Translations under genes and position numbers: made by a program | In this document: in pieces, positions 45,070 to 56,819 of the stretch | Position numbering within the stretch: the first letter of the stretch is position 1 | Layout: every line of letters starts with the position of its first letter | Notes under the pieces: model-generated | Seen by the model: only the letters and a program-made list of their open reading frames with translations | Databases searched by the model: none | What the model was told of the DNA's origin: nothing | Assembly: GCA_034766995.1 (NCBI GenBank) | Contig: CM068318.1 | Span: forward strand, 39,651,956-39,715,955 | Direction: 5' to 3' | DNA: 64,000 bases | Source: Acanthacorydalis orientalis | Taxonomy: Eukaryota; Arthropoda; Insecta; Megaloptera; Corydalidae

Positions 45070-48000
45070 TCAAAATTACAATTGAAATTATAATATAACC
45101 GTCCTTAAGTTTAGTATATTCATATTACAGAGTTACATTGAAAGCCGCTGTTTTTGTGTTTTTTTGAGCATATATTTCAAAAACAAAATGTTTGAATACA
45201 TTGATCAAAGTATTTGCCCTCGGAAACTATGACTTTTTTCCACTTTTCTGGCAGGAGTTGAATTCTGTGACGAAAGATATAATATGTGTGATTTGTAACA
45301 AAATGTCCATAAAAATAGAGAAAAATTGTGTTTATTTAAATAAAATACAAATTAAGAAGTACTGAAAAGTTGCAGTGGACTGCGTCAGCCAAAATGAAAT
45401 CCACCAGTAAAATGACACTCTGATATTGATTACAGGCTATATGTGGTTCATCCGTTTTTTTCAAGAAACGTTAACTGGTGAGAACTTGACCAATACATGG
45501 AAATTTTAAATAATAAGATGATAAAATTATACTGCATTAGATTAGTGATTGAACATACTGGTTAATGAACATTGAGAAATGACCTTCTAGTGAGTCTCTG
45601 CCATGTTATATGCCAGTACACAATTAGTCAAACATTTTTTTTCATTATTGAAAAAAACATACATGTGGTTGTTGTAGCTCGATTGTAATTTAAATTAAAA
45701 AGACTTGTTATTTAGATCAGGTATGATTACGAAAAGATGAAATCAATAGATTTTTTTAAAAAAAATACATATTTAAGTTAAATTCCATTAAAACGTTTTA
45801 TTTTTACTTTGAAATGAAAGTAAAAATATAATTTTTCTTTAATAAAGATTTGCAAATCAGATGCTTAAATAAACATTTACATTTTTTTAATATACCTGAA
45901 TTTATATATAAACACAAACATATATACTAAGTTTTAATGATACTTTATATTATTTGTATGAGCATTGAAACAAAAACACTTCTGAAGAGAATACAGTTTG
46001 TATAATTCTCATCAATTAGTTAATGGTTTCGTTGTAACTACGTGAAGATACGATTAAATCTTGTTTGTCAAATATGTACAAGGATTATTCGAACCGCATG
46101 CGTAATATCCATACAAGCATTTCTGTAACAGCAGGTGCAAAATTTGGCTCCCGATTCACACCTTGATCCCTCGAGATACAAGCCATCGATCGATGTGTGT
46201 CGGTTTAGATGTCTTTGGAATTAACATGGGTGTTACTAACTGCTTGCTGTACAACTAGATACACTGAAACACCTTATTAATCCACCTACCCTCTGAGTAT
46301 TTCAATTAGCAGTAATTACATATACAAAGATTTCATGTACATGATTTGTTGAGCATTTAAATGCAATGAAATACAAGAGAAATCTATTAAAAAAATGCGT
46401 GCGAGTTAGATTAATCTATTTTATCAAAATATTGTACATGGAAATTATTTTTATTTTTAGATAATAAATATTCTGATAGAAATTTCAACAAATAATATCA
46501 ATGGCAACGAACTTAATCGGTTCGGTTGTGAATAAAATGCTAGTAGAACTGTGTGTGGCATACGAAGGATTTACTTTTCCTATAACTATTCAAATTTAAA
46601 TATACACACTCGATCCTTCCATATCGCAATTGACTAGTTTTGAAAAAAAATCCACGTACCACGATTCTGTGTAATATGAAACCAGATTTACATAGTAAAA
46701 AGGTGTTGTGTTCCAGAACACTTTACAACATCTTATTGCTGATTTGAATTTTTTACCTCTCTTGTACTCGTTGATATATAAACGACTTGTATGGAATCGA
46801 GGTATTTTCCTAAAAAATACTGATAAGAAAATCTGTTTTATTTGTCAAAAACATTAGACAGAGTTCATTAGCTTTAGTCTTGAATTGATTGTAATTGTGA
46901 TTTTATAATTTAAAAAGAAACAGTTATTGATATATGAATATTTATTGATAATATTCTATAATTGGATTCTTTAAATTCATTTAATAGCTTCTACAAATTA
47001 TTAACCATGTTATAAAATAACATTTGAAGATATTTATTTCATTTTAATCAATATAATAGTCGAATAACAAAAATCTTCTTATCTAAATCTCCAAGAATGT
47101 TTTTAATATCATTTAAGTTTTTTTTATGTGACTTATCCATTCTTAAATAAAATCATCAAAGGAATTAAAAGACACGTTACATGTTAAATAAAGAATACTA
47201 GATGTAATTCCCATTTAAGTATTATAAGAATATATTAATTAGGAATAAATTTGTGGTAGTAAATGTTAACTTTCAAGTTTATTATTTAGATTTTTGAAAA
47301 TGACTGAATACTGTCAGGTTTTAATTTAAAAAAAAATAATTTTATAAAAATGAAAAGCAGAATCCTGGTACATCATATTTTTGCACATTAATTTCAGTTA
47401 TATTTTAAAGCCATATGTTTAAAAAAATGCACGTGGTTTGAAACTTTTACAGGAAATATTTTGTGAGGAAATCACACTTTTATAAACTGAAAGTTCAATA
47501 TTTTTTACATATTGAGAAAACCCAAATATTGTTTATTGTTTTGTATAAATATAGTTTTTTTTGTTTAGATTGAAATTTGAAAAAACGGAAGTGATTTATT
47601 ACTCAAAATATTAAAGTTATATTCCTTACATTTCACATTTTCCTTTTTTTCAAAAAGGAAGAAAGTTTGTCATAACTTTGAAAAATCATTCGAGCGTTTA
47701 CAGAATAAAGTTTTTAACAGGAAGAACTTGTTAGACAAGTTTTTAGAATTGATGGAAGGTGACTTCATATTTCCAATTCAAGAGCGTAGAAACGACTCAC
47801 AGTACAAAATTGCATTATTTTGATTTGATTTGTACAAAAAAAATTCATTTTCTTAAAAAACGTTTTAATTAAATCGATATTTTTTTTCTTAATCATTGAT
47901 TAATTATTATTATAAAATATTTGAATTGTTGGAAAGAAATAAGAAGACTATTTTATAATAATCACATATAGAATATCGATATCAAATTTTATAAACGAAT

Positions 48001-48335
48001 TAATAGAGGAGTTATACATTTTTTTTAGTTTACAGATGTAGATAAAATTGTTAGTGATATATAATGAAATTATATTTGCATAAAAATATATCACATTGTA
48101 ATTAGTAGCCAATTTTTAAAATATTTTTTATTGTGTAAACATTATAATAAGAAATTTTGAATTTTCAAGCTCTAATTTCTAAAGTCAGAAAATTGCTTCA
48201 TTCTAAAAATATATTAATAAATAAAAAATATTAGAAACTGATTAAAAATTTATAAAACTTTCAATATTTTAAAAATAAATTTTCCTGTCGTTTATAAACT
48301 GTTTCTGTTATAGTAGATTTTTTAATCTATTAATG
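45070..48335. other. AT-rich sequence, no gene recognised
   Basis: More than 3 kb without transposon motifs that I can name. Around 46080-46280 the composition is more balanced (cgattcacaccttgatccct; catcgatcgatgtgtgtcgg), with no coding evidence. Confidence 0.4.
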
Positions 48336-48337
48336 AA

Positions 48338-48600
48338 CCAGGGGGCTCCGCCTCATTATATCCGATCCCCACGTATGCTTATTAAATTCTTACAAAATTT
48401 ATACCCATCAATGATCATAAACAACTATATTGTTTTCGCTCTGAAATATAAACAAACTTAGACATATACATCTTTTTCGTACTATTTATTTAGTCAATGA
48501 AAATCATGCGATTTTCTTAACCAATCAGAAAGCAGATCACATAATCTCATTAGTCAATAAGAACACGAATAAACTGTTTTGATTGATGGAGAGATATTTG
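48338..48600 (+). repeat. Family R repeat, medium copy
   Basis: Head CAGGGGGCTCCGCCTC; far end ttaaccaatcagaaagcaga and tcacataatctcattagtca, in the same order as the 60813 copy. The minus-strand end reads GGAGCCCCCTGG then T. It ends close to the truncated left side of mariner A2. Confidence 0.6.
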
Positions 48601-48639
48601 TTTGAGTATCATATTTAACTTTATATTTTTTAAATAAAA

Positions 48640-48945
48640 AAGTGGGTAACTCGAACGTTTCAAAACTGGTGGTAAAGCAGCAGAAACTGCTCGTAAACTA
48701 AACGATATTTTTCGTGTGTGTGCTGTTAAGGAATGTACGATGCAATGGTGATTTCAAAAATTTCGTTGTGAGGACGAGAGCCTTGAAGATGAAGAAAGTC
48801 ATGGCTGTCCTTATTCAGTTCATAACGACTAACTGAAGGCGTTAGTTTAATCAGAACCACATACAACAATTCGAGGGCCTGCACAAAAGTTAGTCAACCA
48901 ACAATTCTGGACCGCTTAAAACAGGTAGGAAAATCAAAAAAGAAG

Positions 48946-48999
<54 letters not shown>

Positions 49000-49040
49000 T
49001 TTGAAGGTCATAAACTGCAATTATTTTTTCACTAACCTAA
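48640..49040 (+). mobile_element. Mariner family A copy 2, 5' truncated, with inner (AT)n
   Basis: Corresponds to A1 from about position 925 onwards: caaaactggtggtaaagcag, then the N-terminal coding relic (gcagaaactgctcgtaaact; gagagccttgaagatgaaga) with in-frame stops. It ends with the TIR, read on the minus strand as TTAGGTTAGTG, at 49040, followed by TA. The left TIR is missing. The coding sequence jumps at the same point as A3 (aaaatcaaaaaagaagaaca) to the 3' end (gaatttgaaggtcataaact). At that junction sits a long AT tract. Confidence 0.85.
48949..48996. repeat. (AT)n microsatellite inside mariner A2
   Basis: About 48 bp of AT exactly where A3 has only atgtatatgaatt and A1 has ctgtatatgaatt. 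Confidence 0.95.
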
Positions 49041-49044
49041 TAGT

Positions 49045-50418
49045 TCGACACTTTCAGTCATGGTAATTCAGTAACAACTCTTTGTAAAATAATGCAATAA
49101 CAACTCCTTGGTCCTAATATAATTATAACACAGTATCTCAAGTCACATACATAAAGGAATTATTTGTTCATCCTACAATCAACAAAATAATATTTTTATG
49201 ATTTAGAAGTAGAGGGAGGAAAAAAATAATTATTATGTGAAAATGAACTCCTCAGTCGTATTTAGGATAGATTATAAATATTTTACTGAATTTTCAAAAT
49301 ATACATTCACTCTCTTTATTTCAAATTATACGTTTTTAAGTGTAGAATCAAAACCGAAAAGTAATAGAGATATGATTCAAGTCGTTTTGATTTATTTTAG
49401 ATAAACAGCAATAACACTGAAATATCAGATTTCATTCGTATTCGTTTTACAAACGCGTGTGAAAATGAAACACCTAATATTATTATTATTAAATTTCGTT
49501 ATATCTCTTCTGAATTAATTACTTACTAAATCATCATCACATAACGTGATAATGATTTGTTTTCACATTGATATCAAAATTGAATGCAACCCGTTAGTAT
49601 ATATTATGAATTAAACAATTACTGTTATAAATCTGTAAATATGAAGTGAACTTGTATGATATAATAGACGGATTATTCGACTATATCCCTTGTTCATACA
49701 CCCATTAATTTGACAATATAGCATTAAGCAATTGAGTTTCAATAATAGCCTTGTATAAATTTGTAATTAATAACAGTTTTGAACTAGGTGAATTGATCGT
49801 TATCTCGTTAACACTAACTCGATGCTTTTGTCGATGTTCTCGTATTCGTTCGCATGCAAGAGATTTTTTTTTGTTCCGTTTTGTTTTTACATACATATTC
49901 TCAATTGATAGTTCAACGTTTGATAATTATCAGTGTGATTTATATGTGCAGATTCCTAGTTCACAGTCATTAATTTCAATCAAAACTTCCGAGCTCGGAT
50001 ATGGTGCCGATTTGAAAAATTGTATTGGTTTTTAATCATAATTATATTATATATATATTATTTTCATACCTGTGATCTTGTTAATGAATTATCCTAATTA
50101 TCTTTGTCCTTTTGTAACATTTAAATTTCTGTTTTTCAATATTAGTTTCAGCATGTGAGTACATTTACAGTAAGTAAAGTATTTTCTAAAATCTTGATAA
50201 TGATGCACGCACCGAAACTAACATTGGAAAATACAAATTCAGATAATCGAAAATAATAGATACCATTAAGAATATATATATATATATATATATAAATATA
50301 AAAGGTGTAAAAATTAATATTGTGCTTCTACATTGAATTAATCATGACTGTTTTAAATAAAAATATTTTTTCATCGTTTTAGGGTTTTGAAGTGTAGATA
50401 TCCATCTCAGTAGTACTA
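49045..50418. other. AT-rich sequence, no gene recognised
   Basis: Frames at 49705-49896 (minus) and 49751-50035 (plus) overlap and are unassigned. A TA tract lies at 50272-50293. Confidence 0.4.
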
Positions 50419-50490
50419 ATCTTAACATTTAAAAACACTATACGTGTATGACTTGACCAAGAAGTTGCCCTAACCTTACAAAACAGTAAC
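50419..50490 (-). repeat. Dispersed repeat C, copy 2
   Basis: Minus-strand match to 19434-19500 (cttaacatttaaaaacacta; acttgaccaagaag; taaccttacaaaacagta). Lies 8 bp from the mariner relic. Confidence 0.5.
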
Positions 50491-50497
50491 GATTACG

Positions 50498-50760
50498 ATG
50501 GTGTCCGAAAAGCAGCATATTAAGCATTGCATCATACTTTTCAAAAAACAAAAATTACTGAAATCGCAGGAATGATTTGATCAACTTTGATTGGGAGATG
50601 TTGTGATGGATGAAACATGCAAAAAATGGTAAAACGGTGGAAGAGGTCCGAAAATGCAATTCCATCGATTTAAAGTGACCATCTAATTTTTGACAAGGAA
50701 GTTTTCAGTTATCAGGCAGTTAGAGAAAAGTTATACAAAATAAAGGTAGATGTATTGAAG
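50498..50760 (+). pseudogene. Mariner transposase N-terminal relic
   Basis: Starts ATG at 50498 as MVSEKQHIKHCIILFKKQ, the usual opening of one mariner type. It then shifts frame to TEIAGMI and, about 25 residues on, reads DVVMDETCKKW, matching the 'YG.DVV..RTC..WF' box of the mariner helix-turn-helix region. Stops and shifts follow and nothing beyond the DNA-binding region is seen. No TIR was found. It is a further subfamily, not A or B. Confidence 0.55.
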
Positions 50761-50836
50761 ATTGAAATATATTCAATTTTTCCATAAATATTTACTTTCT
50801 ATACACAAAAACTACGTAATTAATTTGTGTACCTAA

Positions 50837-50934
50837 TATATATATATATATATATTATATACATATATATATATATATAATATATATATTTATATATATA
50901 TATATATATATAATATATATATTTATATATATAG
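50837..50934. repeat. Long imperfect (TA)n microsatellite
   Basis: About 98 bp of TA with a repeated higher-order unit (atataatatatatatttata occurs twice). Confidence 0.96.
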
Positions 50935-50939
50935 TTATT

Positions 50940-53033
50940 TATATACATGTATTTAAATAATATCTACAAAAATGTAGTTTTTCTAATGAAATTATATAAA
51001 AAAAACAGATTTTTTTATAACTTAGTTCATTTGACATCGTTGTCGAAATTCACTCAATCTATCATCAAAACGATTAATAATATTTAATTATTAGATATTG
51101 TAATCAAAAAAACTATATAAATAATACAAATCATTAATGAAAGGAAATGAAAAAAATAATACTGAGGAACTTGTAAGAAAACGCTATAATTTCATGTCAT
51201 ATTCTAATTGGCAAAACTGGGACGATTAAGGATTAAAAATAAAAGATGAACAAATAATCTTTATTCGATTTATAAACATATTTTCATTGTAAAAATATTT
51301 TTTTAGGAGTGGGAAATAAGTAATTATTAAAGAATGATATAAAGCTAGTCGAAAAATAGATCTCGGTATAAAATGTACAAACGATATAAAAGAAACAATT
51401 TAAGATAATTCTACTGAGTTCAGATTCATAAGAAAATTAAATAAAAAGATCAGTAATTAAAATAAAATACAAAATGTGTTTATTTTAGGAACATTCTGAC
51501 TAAGAGTGAATCATGTATGAACAAATATTAAATGAGATTGAATTTATTTCGAGAAAATTCTTAATATTTGAATATAAGTTTGTACGTAAGTACAATTTTG
51601 TTTATTAGAAAAATACTTGAGTTGTGCATTTCTATTATCTATATATGTCAAACGTGAATTTTAAGACACAAACGAATGAAAATGTTCAACCAATATACAG
51701 AATACATACATATATATATATAAGAAATAGCCAAATTAATTTGAAAAAAATAAATACAAAAACAAACGAAATGTATATATATATATATAAAATCAAAATT
51801 AAAGTTTAAAATTAAAAATATATGTAAGGTACTTTAAAAAGAGCAGAGAAATAGAAAATAAAAGTATTAAATGCAAATCAAAATACTTAGAGGTTCATTA
51901 ATAAACTAATGAATATGTAAGTTAAAAATATATAAGAATTCATCACTAATGTATAAAAAACAGTGAGTTTGGAATCTTGAAATTGGAATTTTAAGAACTC
52001 TAAAAATTTAATTAAGTCAAAAGTTAATATAAATAATACAGATATATATATATAGAGAGAGAGAGAGAGACATAAGGATTTTAATTTTTTCTTCTTAAGT
52101 ATATAAATGACTATTTTAAGTTATATCAATAAAATTAGAAATACACAAAACGTTTCTTTTTTTAAAATTTAAATTAGTTTACTGAATTATATATTTTTTG
52201 TTTTATCCAAACTGTTACTTTTCTCTCTATACTAATTTAATAACAAATACTAAAATAAAAGTTTATTAAAAGGCATATCGTTCAAAAATGCCTACAACTT
52301 ATAATTTTTTGACTATATATTTTAAAACTTATAAGACGTTAAATGTCTAGTTCTGTAAATTTAAACTAATCAAAGATTAGCGATTGAAAATTTGTTCCAA
52401 CTAGTGAATAATATTTTTTTAGATACTCGATAAAAATAACACAAACAAATACAAAAAAATATAAATTTGAAAAATATACTTTTTATATAAATTATTAAAG
52501 ATGTTTACATGTTCATATATTGTATATATTATATAAAAAACTATGATAATTTTTTTGATATATATTTTGGGAAATGAAATCCTTTTTATAAAAAAAACAT
52601 GCCTTAAAAGTTACAATGAACGCTTAACTGCACTTGATAGTCATGCAGTAAATAAGCTTTATCTCATGCTTATTTACTAGTATTTGATTTTCCTTCATAC
52701 GGTTATATGAAAGGACTTTATAGAAAACATAAAATGAAACATTAAGTACGAATGCATGTAATTGAATAGTTGAATGCATTTACAGCGAAATACCTTAGTA
52801 AGCATTTGACGTACAATGACTATTACAATCAACAGTACGTAATAGTTCACAGTAAACATTTTGAACTTCTACGATTGTTTAACGCTTGTCATAAACATAC
52901 ATTACTGTTTCTCGGATGGATTTTATATATGGCGTATAAAATTTTTACATACAACAGTTTATCTTTAAAATTCGTGAAAATGAGTATTCTCTTTATAGTT
53001 CTTTAAAAATACATTTATACTGTTTTGAAATGA

Positions 53034-53035
<2 letters not shown>
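50940..53035. other. AT-rich sequence, no gene recognised
   Basis: Includes short TA (51706-51722, 51773-51789) and TA/GA (52040-52070) tracts. No coding evidence. Confidence 0.4.

Positions 53036-53079
<44 letters not shown>
53036..53079. repeat. (TA)n microsatellite, left of MITE
   Basis: About 42 bp of TA ending in AAG at the MITE edge. Confidence 0.96.
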
Positions 53080-53080
<1 letters not shown>

Positions 53081-53293
53081 TTGTCGGCAAAGTCCGACTT
53101 TGCCCGGCCACCGTCAGTCAAAGTCCGACTTGAACTGGTCAATATATATCTTGATTTATAAAATTAGACCACCCTCACTCTTTTTTGATCCGGTCAAGCG
53201 CAGGTATAAAGTCCTAAATAGAGGTTCTACTTCGGACTGACTGACGGCGGCCGGGCAAAGTAGGACTTTGCTTGGTCGTCTTTCTTTACCTAC

Positions 53294-53296
<3 letters not shown>
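53080..53296. mobile_element. GC-rich 217-bp MITE inserted in a (TA)n tract
   Basis: Long inverted ends: the left has agtccgactttgcccggcca followed by ccgtcagtcaaagtccga. The right, read on the minus strand, has agtcctactttgcccggccg and ccgtcagtcagtccga. The outermost bases are GTTGTCGG (left) and GTCGTAGG (right, minus strand). It contains no frame. It lies between two (TA)n tracts, 53036-53079 and 53297-53348, which reads as one microsatellite split by the insertion. The superfamily is uncertain; the AT target would fit a TA-specific element, but the exact duplication cannot be seen within (TA)n. Confidence 0.8.

Positions 53297-53348
<52 letters not shown>
53297..53348. repeat. (TA)n microsatellite, right of MITE
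   Basis: About 52 bp of TA starting immediately at the MITE edge. Confidence 0.96.
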
Positions 53349-53352
<4 letters not shown>

Positions 53353-53554
53353 AAATGTATCATATATAAAATAGCAATTTATATTTATATTATAAGATAA
53401 AATAAGTCAAATAATAAACATGAATCTTCTGTTGTCTATGTTTTTACCAAATTATTAGAATATACATTATCTACATCTTTGATAGTGAAGTTAGATCGAA
53501 ATAAAAAGAAATGCAGACCATTAAGAATAAAGTTTGTTAAATACAATCAATATG

Positions 53555-53559
<5 letters not shown>

Positions 53560-53610
<51 letters not shown>
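53560..53610. repeat. (TA)n microsatellite
   Basis: About 50 bp of TA. Confidence 0.97.
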
Positions 53611-53612
<2 letters not shown>

Positions 53613-53614
53613 TT

Positions 53615-54790
53615 CGAATACATTTTCAAATTTAGTAGTATAACTGTTATTCCTTTTTTGTTTACATATCGCAAAATTACTTAAATTACTAAGTGGTGTA
53701 TACATTCTATACACAAAAGTGTCATGTTTCAAAAGTTTATATTTGTCACAATTAAGAAAAATCACTTGAATTCAATTTAGAAGAATTAAAATAAAGTACT
53801 ATCATGTAAATAGTGGATATCTTTTACAATCATTTTCTTTCAACTATGAAAAACAGACATATTTTATTTGGTTTTGTATAATGTAACAGTGTCTATTTAA
53901 ATTGAATACTAATTTATATATACAAGATAGAGGAAGTTAACAAACAAGTGATTATCTTCTATTTTTACTCTTCTTACTCAACTTTTTGCACTCGGAGATT
54001 TTTTTTACCTCACCTACCAGCAATTCGAACATATTTTTTTAACAAAATAGCAAGTACCAAATGACTTTAAATAAAATGATACAGCATTGCAAATAATTTC
54101 TTTACTCAAATGAAACTTCAAAAATACATTTATTAATTCATGTTTTATAAAAAAATAATACTTTTATTTGTTAAATTAAAGATGTCTCCTTATAGCAGAC
54201 AGTCGAATGGAAAGGGTTAGTAATCGAACATGCATTTTAATTGACTTTCTGCTGTGTTTTTCTTTTTTTGATAACATAACACTATTATAAATGAAACTAA
54301 CATAAAATTTCATTTTTTTTTCTGCTACTATTATAAAAATAAGAAAAATTATTCACTAGGTCGTGAATAATTAGAAAATGTTTCAGTTTTTTTATACAAT
54401 TTTAACTTAATATACAAAAAATGTTGAAAACTTTTTACATATGACCTAAAAAAACTTGTTAATTATCCTTTTGGTCTCTGGTGGTAGTTACAAACGTGTG
54501 CTTCATATAAATTAGGATTTTATAAAAATATTTTACTTATGCTACAACTATAGCTCAATGTAAGGTTTTATATTTTTTTTCAAATTGATGTACTTCAGAC
54601 ATGTCTGTTTAATGTTAATTAAAATTTACATTCATTTTTTTTAGAAAATAAACTATAGTAGTTTTATAAAAGTTTACCTATCTGAGGAATTTTGAACTAA
54701 AATATAATTAAAATATGTTTTCAATAATTATGAATCAGAACTGGATTGGGTTCAAAGTTTAAAAATTATAAATCATATAAATAATTATCC
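53615..54790. other. AT-rich sequence, no gene seen
   Basis: No feature found. Confidence 0.4.
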
Positions 54791-54792
54791 TA

Positions 54793-55117
54793 TTAGCCCT
54801 AATATGAAACGACCCCGATTATGAGACGAACCCCAATTTTTTTCAAAAGAAATCAAGAAAAAAGCACACTTACGATATCGATTATAAGACGATATACAGT
54901 TTTTCCCAAAGAAAACAATATAAAAAGGTTGATTTAGTTTTAATACAAACTAATATTAACAAAAATTATACAAATACAAATTTAAAACTCGACAGTCTGT
55001 TATTTCAAATGTCTAAAGTGGCGTGCCAACCTGAACATTTGAAGATTCAATTAAAAGACTACCTTTCTTTATAAATGAAAATATGAGGAAAAAAACCTCG
55101 TCTTATAATCTGGCTAA
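54793..55117. mobile_element. TA-flanked MITE of Tc1/mariner/pogo type
   Basis: Bounded by TA (54791-54792 and 55118-55119). The left end is TTAGCCCTAATATGAAACGA with a second gattatgagacgaacccc; the right end on the minus strand is TTAGCCAGATTATAAGACGA then ggtttttttcc. The ends share TTAGCC...ATTATRAGACGA, and the left one has an internal partial duplication. Length is 325 bp with no coding sequence. TA duplication places it in the Tc1/mariner/pogo supergroup (inference). Confidence 0.65.
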
Positions 55118-55435
55118 TACGGGAAACATACTTAAGAGCTATATTTTATAAAAATTCTGTATAAAAGTATACATAGAATGTTCTGAAGTCGAATCTGATT
55201 TCATTAATGCAATTAAATACAAAATTACAAATTGAAACAAGAAAAAATTGGAGATTAATATAAATGAAAAGAAATTAAATTTGATAAATGTATAAAATAT
55301 AAGAAATAAATAGTAAGATTTTTTATTTGGATTAGATGTTGATTGATATTGAATATAATTACTGTTCTTTTTGTTTCGAAAAGCTCTTTCTTTTAATTCG
55401 TATTATTTTAAACTTAATATTTTTAAGTAGTAATT

Positions 55436-55460
55436 ATATATATATATATATATATATAGG

Positions 55461-55491
<31 letters not shown>

Positions 55492-55507
55492 GTATATATT
55501 AGATATG

Positions 55508-55538
<31 letters not shown>

Positions 55539-55550
55539 GTATATATATGT

Positions 55551-55598
<48 letters not shown>

Positions 55599-55615
55599 TA
55601 TATATATATATATAT
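55436..55615. repeat. Long complex (TA)n array with ATGT spacers
   Basis: About 180 bp, the longest microsatellite in the window, with ATGTAT, AGGTAT and TTAGAT interruptions at intervals. Confidence 0.97.
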
Positions 55616-55619
55616 ATTT

Positions 55620-56250
55620 ACAAAATCACCATGACAAGAATTCACCAGACCAAGTAAATGTTACAGTCAAACAGAAATTTCGAACAGAGCATCATTAATT
55701 TATACTCGTTTATATGCACCGTTAAAATACACACTAAAGAGAGACGGCCACTTAAATGCATACAAACATATTAATTATTTTAATCGTATGGAAAATGAAT
55801 TAAATTGATATAACGTTGTAAATGTAATGTGATAGAATTTAACAACACATTCATGAACCTTATTTCTATTATGTGGTTGTTTGCATTTATGTAATTCTGG
55901 TGAATAGTCATTGCAGGTCATGTCATTCATAATTTATAGTATAGTTAAGTTGATTTAAAAATGTATATGCTTATTTTTCAATTAATATTATAACTGAATT
56001 TAGTTCATTGAAATAAGTGATAAACACTGGATTTCTCAATGAAAATAATGAGAAATATAAATGTTTAGGTATTAAATATTGGTTATATTGATACAAATTT
56101 TGATTGAAAATTCAAGGTTTTTGAAGAGAATGTAGATACCAAAAATATATTGTACATATATGAACATTCTTTAAATTCTTTGTGGCCAACAGTACATATA
56201 TATTTCAAATGAATTTTTTAATACGTTGACTGGAACTCATTTCTCACTTC
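55620..56250. other. AT-rich sequence, no gene seen
   Basis: No feature found. Confidence 0.4.
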
Positions 56251-56255
56251 AACTA

Positions 56256-56813
56256 TTAGGTTAGTAGAAAAATAATTTCGATTAATGACCTTTGAATTCA
56301 TATACATTTTTCTTTTTTTTGATTTTCTTAGCTGTTTTAAGTAGTCCAGAACTACTGAATTACTAACGCTTAACTTTTGTCCAAGATCTCGAATTGTAGT
56401 GCGTAGTTCTGATTCAACTAACGTCTTCAGTTGGTCGTTATGAACTGAAAAAGGACGGCCTAAATCTTCTTCATCTTCAAGGTTTTCGTCCCCAGCACGA
56501 AATTTTTGGAACCACCATTACACGTTCTTCAACACTACCCAAAAGCATCGTTTAGTTTATAAGCAGTTTCTGCTGCTTTACCAACCGTTTTGAACTCATA
56601 CAAAAAATGATCTTATTTGCTTCTTTTCTACCTTTAATTCAACAGCCCAATTTGAAGAAAAATTAATAAAAGTCAATGTTACCAAAATACAGACTGAAAA
56701 ATCCACTTTAAAATGATATTAACATGAACACGATGAAATGACACTTTCATTGAAAAAAGTTAAGATTAGAATTCAGAAAACAAAAACCGAAATTTCCTTC
56801 CTACCAACTATAA
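56256..56813 (-). mobile_element. Mariner family A copy 3, internally deleted
   Basis: A 558-bp minus-strand copy. TIRs are TTAGGTTAGTAG (plus strand at 56256) and TTATAGTTGGTAGG (minus strand from 56813), with TA at 56254-56255 and 56814-56815. The minus strand encodes an N-terminal relic (SLEDEEDLGRP-like near 56450-56490, LKQ near 56335), then jumps to the 3' end at gaaaaatgtatatgaattca. The deletion point matches A2. Upstream non-coding sequence (aaagtgtcatttcatcgtgt on the minus strand) matches A1 at 798-820. It cannot encode an active enzyme. Confidence 0.9.
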
Positions 56814-56819
56814 TACTTG

